Shown: positions 59,262 through 64,000 of the stretch, in pieces
Layout of the letters: every line of letters begins with the position of its first letter
Numbering within the stretch: the first letter of the stretch is position 1
Assembly: GCA_964426135.1 (NCBI GenBank)
Contig: CAYRPN010000005.1
Span: 21,926-85,925, forward strand
Source: CAYRPN01 sp964426135
GTDB taxonomy: Bacteria; Planctomycetota; Phycisphaerae; Phycisphaerales; Phycisphaeraceae
Length of the DNA: 64,000 nucleotides
Reading direction: 5' to 3'
Made by a program: the position numbers and the translations under genes
Notes under the pieces: generated by a model
What the model saw: the letters and a program-made list of their open reading frames with translations, nothing else
Database searches by the model: none
Told to the model about the DNA's origin: nothing

Positions 59262-59498
59262 ATGCCTGTGTACGAATACGCTTGCGAGAAGTGCCACAAG
59301 TCCACGGAAGCGATCCGCCGGATGGCTGACGCGGATGAACCGATCAAGTGCGAGCACTGCGGCAGCGAGAAAACGCACCGCGCTCACAGCCTCGTCGCGG
59401 TGAGCGGCGGGACCGGCCACTCACACTCTCTACCGACGTCGCACGTGCACAGCGGAAGTTGCGGGTGTGGGAAGCCTCGCGGTTCGTGTGGGGCATAA
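59262..59498 (+). CDS. FmdB-type zinc-ribbon protein
   Basis: A 78-residue FmdB-family regulator-like protein. The zinc ribbon has MPVYEYACEKCHKSTEAIRR and IKCEHCGSEKTHRAHSLVAV, giving the C-x2-C and C-x2-C pairs, and a His/Cys-rich tail (GHSHSLPTSHVHSGSCGCGK) that may bind more metal. ATG 59262 follows GGAG. FmdB proteins occur near formamidase and other genes and are thought to regulate or chaperone; no partner is visible here. Confidence 0.85.
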   Translation: MPVYEYACEKCHKSTEAIRRMADADEPIKCEHCGSEKTHRAHSLVAVSGGTGHSHSLPTSHVHSGSCGCGKPRGSCGA

Positions 59499-59523
59499 GC
59501 CGAAGGATTCGCCTTCCACCCGC

Positions 59524-59610
59524 GTAGGGTGCGTCAAGGCTCGGCGCGGACGCACCACGGTCAACTGGAATCTCAAGACGGTGCGTCCGCGCGGACTTGA
59601 CGCACCCTAC
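59524..59610. repeat. Family B palindromic repeat, copy 4
   Basis: It starts GTAGGGTGCGTCAAGGCTCG and ends GGACTTGACGCACCCTAC. The arm pattern matches copy 2 (26771-26857) very closely along its entire 87 bp. It lies between the FmdB-type gene and the DUF6807 gene. Confidence 0.92.
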
Positions 59611-59676
59611 GCCGATGCGGCGGTGTTGTACTTGCACGGATTCCAAACTCCGAAATCGGTCGGGGGATTCCTCGTC

Positions 59677-60921
59677 TCATCCGGCGCCAACCGTCACCTT
59701 CACCGGCTTCACAAATCCCTGGTGCAGATTCTCAAAGTGATCGGCTGACACATCTGTGTGAGCCGCGCCGTCGAGGATCAGAATGCGATAGTGAAACGTC
59801 AGCGGGGCGTCCGGCTTCAGCGTGTGCTGCGCGAAGGGGCCGAACCGGCCGTAGTTGCGAGTGGAGTACACGCTCTTGTCTGAATCAGGATTCGCGGGGT
59901 GATCGAAGTGGGCGACGATGTAAGGCTTGCCCGCGATCGTGAATTGACCGGCGACCCACAGGCACTTTTCCCAGACATCGTTCTTACCGCCGGTGGCGCT
60001 TTGGGGATAGACGTATTTTGCCTTGCCTTCGCCCACTTCACCGGCTGCGCGGAACTGGAAGCCCGCGTGCTGCGGGTCGCCGCCGAGGATCACATCGCCG
60101 ACGCCCTGCGGAGCCTTGAGCGTGATATCGAAATCCAGGATCAGCGCGCCTTCGCCGGCAAGCCAGGTGGTGACCTCGCGCTCCTCGATGACGATCGGCT
60201 TGCCCTCGCCGGTGCACCACTGCGCCACCGACGCGCTGCGGGCGGCGACCGTGCCCGCCATGTCGCGCGGCTTGTTGAACGATTCATGCCGCACGGAGAC
60301 GCCGGCACTGCCGTGCCACGTGTCGTAGCTTTTCCCGCCCGCCTGCGTCTTGGCGAAACCCATGAACAGCCCGCGGTGATGCGGGAACTGCTTGCCGCCC
60401 GTGGCCTGCGTGATGTAGCCGGCGCCGTCGAACGTGTTGATGTGGTGGAAGTGCTTGAAGGTATTGACGTGATCCTTCGCGTCGTACTTCAGGCTGAAGT
60501 GCCGCCACACGTTGCGGTTGCCGTACTGCAGGTCGCGATGCGTCTCGGCATCGATGATGGCGAACGCCGAGCGCTTGATCCGGCGGTCGTCCGGCACGAC
60601 GCGGTAGGTGACTTTCTTGTCCGCCGCCAGCGCCGCCTCGACCCAGTGCAGGCGCACCGCGGTGATCTTGCCGTCGGTATCTTTGACCAGTTCCGTCTGG
60701 AACAGGGCGTCGCCCGGCGTGAGTTTGTAGGTGTTGGCAGCGTACGCCTTGGCTTCGTCTTCGCTGACCTGTGCCGGCACTTTCAACTCGGCGACGACGG
60801 GCGCGTGCTTGCGGGCCACCCCGGCCGGGTCGACCTCAATGGAGAAAGGCGCCGCCAGCGCCGAGGAACCAAGCGATAGTGCGGCGAACAGAAACAGTTG
60901 GAAGACAGACGGCTTTTGCAT
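59677..60921 (-). CDS. DUF6807 (PmoA-like) exported protein
   Basis: A 414-residue exported protein of the DUF6807/PmoA family, common in planctomycetes. A signal peptide (VFQLFLFAALSLGSSALA) leads into an N-terminal beta domain and then the conserved core: GGKQFPHHRGLFMGF, TWHGSAGVSVRHESF, GDPQHAGFQFRAA and NYGRFGPFAQHTL. No enzymatic activity is established for the family that I know of. ATG 60921 is chosen for the signal peptide; the longer frame upstream looks non-coding. It is divergent to the PVC-type cytochrome gene with about 200 bp between. Confidence 0.88.
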   Translation of the reverse strand: MQKPSVFQLFLFAALSLGSSALAAPFSIEVDPAGVARKHAPVVAELKVPAQVSEDEAKAYAANTYKLTPGDALFQTELVKDTDGKITAVRLHWVEAALAADKKVTYRVVPDDRRIKRSAFAIIDAETHRDLQYGNRNVWRHFSLKYDAKDHVNTFKHFHHINTFDGAGYITQATGGKQFPHHRGLFMGFAKTQAGGKSYDTWHGSAGVSVRHESFNKPRDMAGTVAARSASVAQWCTGEGKPIVIEEREVTTWLAGEGALILDFDITLKAPQGVGDVILGGDPQHAGFQFRAAGEVGEGKAKYVYPQSATGGKNDVWEKCLWVAGQFTIAGKPYIVAHFDHPANPDSDKSVYSTRNYGRFGPFAQHTLKPDAPLTFHYRILILDGAAHTDVSADHFENLHQGFVKPVKVTVGAG

Positions 60922-61124
60922 GAAAGGTCTCGTAGGGGGAACCGAACGTATCAAATTGGCACGGGCGGCGGAAAGGTGACGTAACCCGCACCGTCGCAAG
61001 GCACAATGGCGGTACGTGCGCGGCGCCTTATCAGTGCCGCGAGCGTTGGCGAACGAAGTCCCCGCTCCCGGCGTGCGACAATGCCAATCGTATCCGCCGC
61101 GACGACCTGCCTGGCGATTCACTT

Positions 61125-63821
61125 ATGCGAACACTCCTCATCGTCCTCGGTTGTGCATCCACCCTGCTGGCGCAGGCGGGTGATCGCGGCGAGAAGGATC
61201 AGCCGGAGGTCTGGAAGACGATGACCGTGCCGCCCGCGCCGCCGGTGCCGGCGGACAAAGCGCTGGCCACGTTCAAGATCGCGCCGGGTTTCCGACTGGA
61301 ACTGGCCGCCAGTGAACCGATGGTCGTCGATCCCGTCGCGATCGCATGGGATGAGGATGGACGCATGTTCGCCGTCGAGATGCGCGGCTACATGCCCAAC
61401 GTCGACGGCAAAGGCGAGGACGCCCGCAACGGCCAGATCGTCGTACTCGAAGACCGCGATGGCGACGGCAAGTACGACAAGTCCACCGTGTTCCTCGACG
61501 GTTTGCAGATGCCGCGAGCCATCGCTGTCACGCACGGAGGCGTGCTGGTGGCCGAGCCGCCGGTGCTCTGGTTCTGCCGCGACACCAACGGCGACTTGAA
61601 GTGCGATGAAAAGATTGAAGTCTTCCGCGGCTACGGATCGCAAGGCCCGGTCGAGCACACCGACAACGGCCTGGTGCGCAATCTCGACAACTGGCTCTAC
61701 AACGCCAAGAGCGCCAAGCGATTGAAGCTGGTGCTGGAAGCGGCCAAGCCGAAAATGATTCTGGAAGAGAACGTCGGCCGCGGGCAGTGGGGCATTACAC
61801 AGGACAACTTCGGCCGGCTGTATCACAACAGCAACAGCAGCTACCTGCACGCGGATCTGACGCCTGCCGAATATCTACGCCGCAACCCGCACTTCCCGAT
61901 CAAGACCGGCGTGGGCAAGAGCATCGCCAGCGATCAGAATGTGTGGTCCATCCGCGTGAATCCTGGGGTGAACCGCGGCTATCAGAAAGCGACGCTGCGG
62001 CCCGACGGCAGGCTCTCACGCACCACAGCGACTTGCGGGCCGGGCATCTATCGCGGCGACCAGTTTCCAAAGGAGTATGTCGGCCACGCGTTCGTGCCGG
62101 AGCCTTCGGGCAATGTCGTCTCGCTGTTTGCGATGGAGGAAACGGATGGCAATCTGAAGACAAAGCACCTGACCTATGACGATCCGCAGTGGAAGACGCG
62201 GGAGTTTCTTGCGTCGACGGATGAGCGATTTCGCCCGGTGAACTGCTACACGGGGCCCGACGGTTGCATGTACATCGTGGATCTTTATCGCGGCATTCTG
62301 CAGCACAAGGTTTTCGTGACGACGTTTCTCCGCAAGCAGATTCTGGAGCGCGAGTTGGACAAACCGGTGGGGATGGGGCGGGTGTATCGCGTGGTGCATG
62401 TTGGCGAGGAGCAGGCGGCGACATCGAAGTCCGCAGTTGACTCGCCCTCACCCCAGCCCTCTCCCGGGGGGAGAGGGGGTCAGAAACAAGGCGCGATGCC
62501 GCGCATGTCGAAAGCGTCCGGAGCGGAGCTTGTGAAACTGCTGGCGCACCCCAACGGCTGGTGGCGCGACACGGCCCAGCGTCTGCTCGTGGAGCGCGGC
62601 GATAAGGCTGTGGCGCCTGCGCTGCGCGATGTGGCGGCGCTTGGCGAGAACGAATTGGCGCGGCTGCACGCGCTGTGGACACTGGAAGGACTCGACGCGC
62701 TCGATTACGAAACGCTGGCCGCGGCGATCGAGGCTCAGGACGTGAAACTTCGCGTTCATGCGCTGCGCCTCGGTGAACGGCTGCTCAAGGGCAAGCCGAA
62801 GGATCCGCGCGAAGAACCGGCTCAGCAGGAACTGGTCAGCGCGGTGCTGGCGTGCGCCGCGGACAAGAGCGCGGAAGTGCAGCGGCAGCTTGTTTTCACA
62901 CTGGGCGGTGCGGCGGCGCCGGGCGTCAGCGATGCCTTGCGGAAGATCGCCACGCAGTCGGCGGGCAAAGTGGAAGTGCGCGAGGCGATCATCACGGGCC
63001 TTCACCAGCGAGAACTGGAGTTCCTGCAGCGGCTGCTCGCCGACGAAGCGTGGTCGAAGGAGGATGCGGGCAAGGCGCAGTTCATCCGCGAACTGGCGGG
63101 CTGCGTGGTGACGGAATACAAGCCGGACCGCATCGCACGACTGCTCGACCTGGCGTCGAGCGCCGCTTCCGGCGCGGCACCTTCAGGTGCCGCGAAGTCC
63201 GCACCAAGCACGGCCTGGCACGCCGCCGCGATCCTCGACGGCATCAACGCCACCGCTGCCCCAAAGGGTGGTCGTGCGCTCAAGCCCATCTATTACGACA
63301 CGCAGCCGAAATCGCTGGCCGCGCTGGCGGCGTGTGACTTGAAGCCGATCAAGGACCGCATGGCGACGGCCACCTCGTTCCTCAAGTTCGGCGCGCCGCC
63401 GCCGCCCGCCAAGCCCGCGACTCCACTGACCGAGGATGAGCAGAAGCTTTTCGCGCAGGGCAAAGTGCTCTACGCGCAGACCTGCGGCGTTTGTCATCAG
63501 CTCACCGGATTGGGCGAGGAAGGCAAGGCGCCGCCGTTGCTCGATTCGCCGTTCCTCCTCGGCAAGCCCGACCGCATCGTGCGCATCGTGATGCACGGCG
63601 TCACCGGCAAGATCACCGTTCACGGCCGGACTTATGACATGGAAATGCCGCCGCTGAAAGGCTTCACGGACGAGCAGATCGCGGCGATTCTCACTTACGC
63701 CCGGCGCGAATGGGAGCACACCGGCGATCCGATCGACGCCGCGACGGTGAAGCGAATCCGCGAGGAAACGAAGAACCGCGAAGCGGCGTGGACGGAAAAG
63801 GAACTGCTGCAGATCAAGTGA
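61125..63821 (+). CDS. PVC-type heme-binding CxxCH protein
   Basis: An 898-residue exported protein of the PVC-type cytochrome group. The N-terminus is a signal (LLIVLGCASTLLAQA). The first domain (about 45-420) is a beta-propeller-like membrane-bound dehydrogenase type (GFRLELAASEPMVVDPVAIA, VRNLDNWLYNAKSAKRL). Then HEAT-type helical repeats (about 450-730), and a C-terminal cytochrome c domain with CGVCHQLTG (Cys 787, His 791) and MEMPPL as probable distal Met ligand. Residues about 441-453 (SPSPQPSPGGRGG) are encoded by a C-rich repeat inserted between the propeller and HEAT parts. ATG 61125 is the start. Redox role in the periplasm is inferred from the family. Confidence 0.92.
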   Translation: MRTLLIVLGCASTLLAQAGDRGEKDQPEVWKTMTVPPAPPVPADKALATFKIAPGFRLELAASEPMVVDPVAIAWDEDGRMFAVEMRGYMPNVDGKGEDARNGQIVVLEDRDGDGKYDKSTVFLDGLQMPRAIAVTHGGVLVAEPPVLWFCRDTNGDLKCDEKIEVFRGYGSQGPVEHTDNGLVRNLDNWLYNAKSAKRLKLVLEAAKPKMILEENVGRGQWGITQDNFGRLYHNSNSSYLHADLTPAEYLRRNPHFPIKTGVGKSIASDQNVWSIRVNPGVNRGYQKATLRPDGRLSRTTATCGPGIYRGDQFPKEYVGHAFVPEPSGNVVSLFAMEETDGNLKTKHLTYDDPQWKTREFLASTDERFRPVNCYTGPDGCMYIVDLYRGILQHKVFVTTFLRKQILERELDKPVGMGRVYRVVHVGEEQAATSKSAVDSPSPQPSPGGRGGQKQGAMPRMSKASGAELVKLLAHPNGWWRDTAQRLLVERGDKAVAPALRDVAALGENELARLHALWTLEGLDALDYETLAAAIEAQDVKLRVHALRLGERLLKGKPKDPREEPAQQELVSAVLACAADKSAEVQRQLVFTLGGAAAPGVSDALRKIATQSAGKVEVREAIITGLHQRELEFLQRLLADEAWSKEDAGKAQFIRELAGCVVTEYKPDRIARLLDLASSAASGAAPSGAAKSAPSTAWHAAAILDGINATAAPKGGRALKPIYYDTQPKSLAALAACDLKPIKDRMATATSFLKFGAPPPPAKPATPLTEDEQKLFAQGKVLYAQTCGVCHQLTGLGEEGKAPPLLDSPFLLGKPDRIVRIVMHGVTGKITVHGRTYDMEMPPLKGFTDEQIAAILTYARREWEHTGDPIDAATVKRIREETKNREAAWTEKELLQIK
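62445..62479. repeat. C-rich repeat inside a coding region
   Basis: CCCTCACCCCAGCCCTCTCC then CGGGGGGAGAGGGGG, an insertion that stays in frame in the PVC-type gene and adds about 12 residues (SPSPQPSPGGRGG) to the linker. Confidence 0.9.
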
Positions 63822-63832
63822 AGAGGCAGGCT

Positions 63833-63901
63833 GTTTAGCGACGGGGCTTGCCCCGTTCCGGCGAGATGTCTGCATGCCAATCGGGGCAAGCCCCGTCGCT
63901 T
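63833..63901. repeat. Family A inverted repeat, copy 3
   Basis: GTTTAGCGACGGGGCTTGCC then CCG (63833-63855) faces CGGGGCAAGCCCCGTCGCTT (63882-63901). It follows 11 bp after the PVC-type gene stop. The last 100 bp of the window hold nothing else I can support. Confidence 0.88.
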
Positions 63902-64000
63902 GCCCGAATTATTCACAGATTCTATGAAACGACGGCCTCCTTCCGGCGTTAACTGTGGTTACCACACCGCGTTACCGCCTGGCACGGAGGCCGCCGATGA

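Noticed and set aside
63158..63200. Another inserted repeat in the PVC cytochrome-type gene
   Set aside because: GCGGCACCTTCAGGTGCCGC is palindromic but short, and I find no second copy in the window; an Ala/Ser/Pro linker could produce it by chance.

Overview
The window is high-GC bacterial chromosome from a planctomycete (Planctomycetota). The evidence is the mix of families: two Tat-exported DUF1501 proteins, a DUF1549/DUF1553 protein with a CxxCH motif, a PVC-type heme-binding CxxCH protein, a DUF6807 (PmoA-like) protein, a CxPSR sulfatase, and a secreted calpain-like protease with an N-terminal LEPR-like motif (LENLEQRQLM). A Phycisphaerae-like lineage is my guess from the overall mix; no rRNA is present to test it. 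There is no prophage, no intact insertion sequence and no CRISPR array.

Layout. 0-7 kb: double zinc-ribbon membrane protein, LptF/LptG-type permease, Gfo/Idh/MocA oxidoreductase, lipoprotein, secreted cyclase-family hydrolase. 7.2-14 kb: tRNA-Leu(UAA), polyamine-type solute-binding lipoprotein, HIT protein, then a DUF1549/DUF1553 plus DUF1501 pair. 14-17.3 kb: a minus-strand partner-switching module (STAS, HATPase, TPR-like protein, second STAS) and a sucC with no sucD beside it. 17.5-30 kb: complex I genes nuoD, nuoE, nuoF and, 6 kb away, nuoB, separated by an OB-fold-like exported protein, a 62-aa protein, a possible toxin-antitoxin-like gene pair, a lipoprotein, a sterol-desaturase-family enzyme, a hexapeptide acyltransferase and a glycosyltransferase. 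30-43 kb: HEAT-like protein, recN, a very large MscS-family channel, a histidine-rich membrane protein, DUF1501 and fusA. 43-64 kb: an exported YyaL-type protein fused to a DsbD-alpha-like domain, TatD, sulfatase, gcvH, a second glycosyltransferase, a 910-aa TPR protein, the calpain-like protease, a DUF4432 sugar-epimerase-like protein, an FmdB-type zinc ribbon, a DUF6807 protein and the PVC cytochrome-type protein.

The most striking feature is the intergenic DNA. Almost every gap holds palindromic or terminally inverted repeats about 70-250 bp long, in at least eight sequence families, several in 2-4 copies within 64 kb. A second group is built on a 7-bp period. Several repeats have entered genes: a perfect 36-bp palindrome in a DUF1501 gene, a heptamer tract in recN, and a C-rich repeat that adds residues to the PVC cytochrome-type protein and the C-terminus plus stop codon of a glycosyltransferase. 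Another repeat places a gene's stop codon in its terminal inverted repeat. This looks like a repeat-expanding genome whose mobilising enzyme lies outside the window.

The extracytoplasmic gene set (sulfatase, DUF1501, DUF1549/DUF1553, DUF6807, PVC cytochrome, oxidoreductase, DUF4432) fits the polysaccharide-degrading life style of planctomycetes. The genes are mostly single transcription units; the clearest operon is the partner-switching module.
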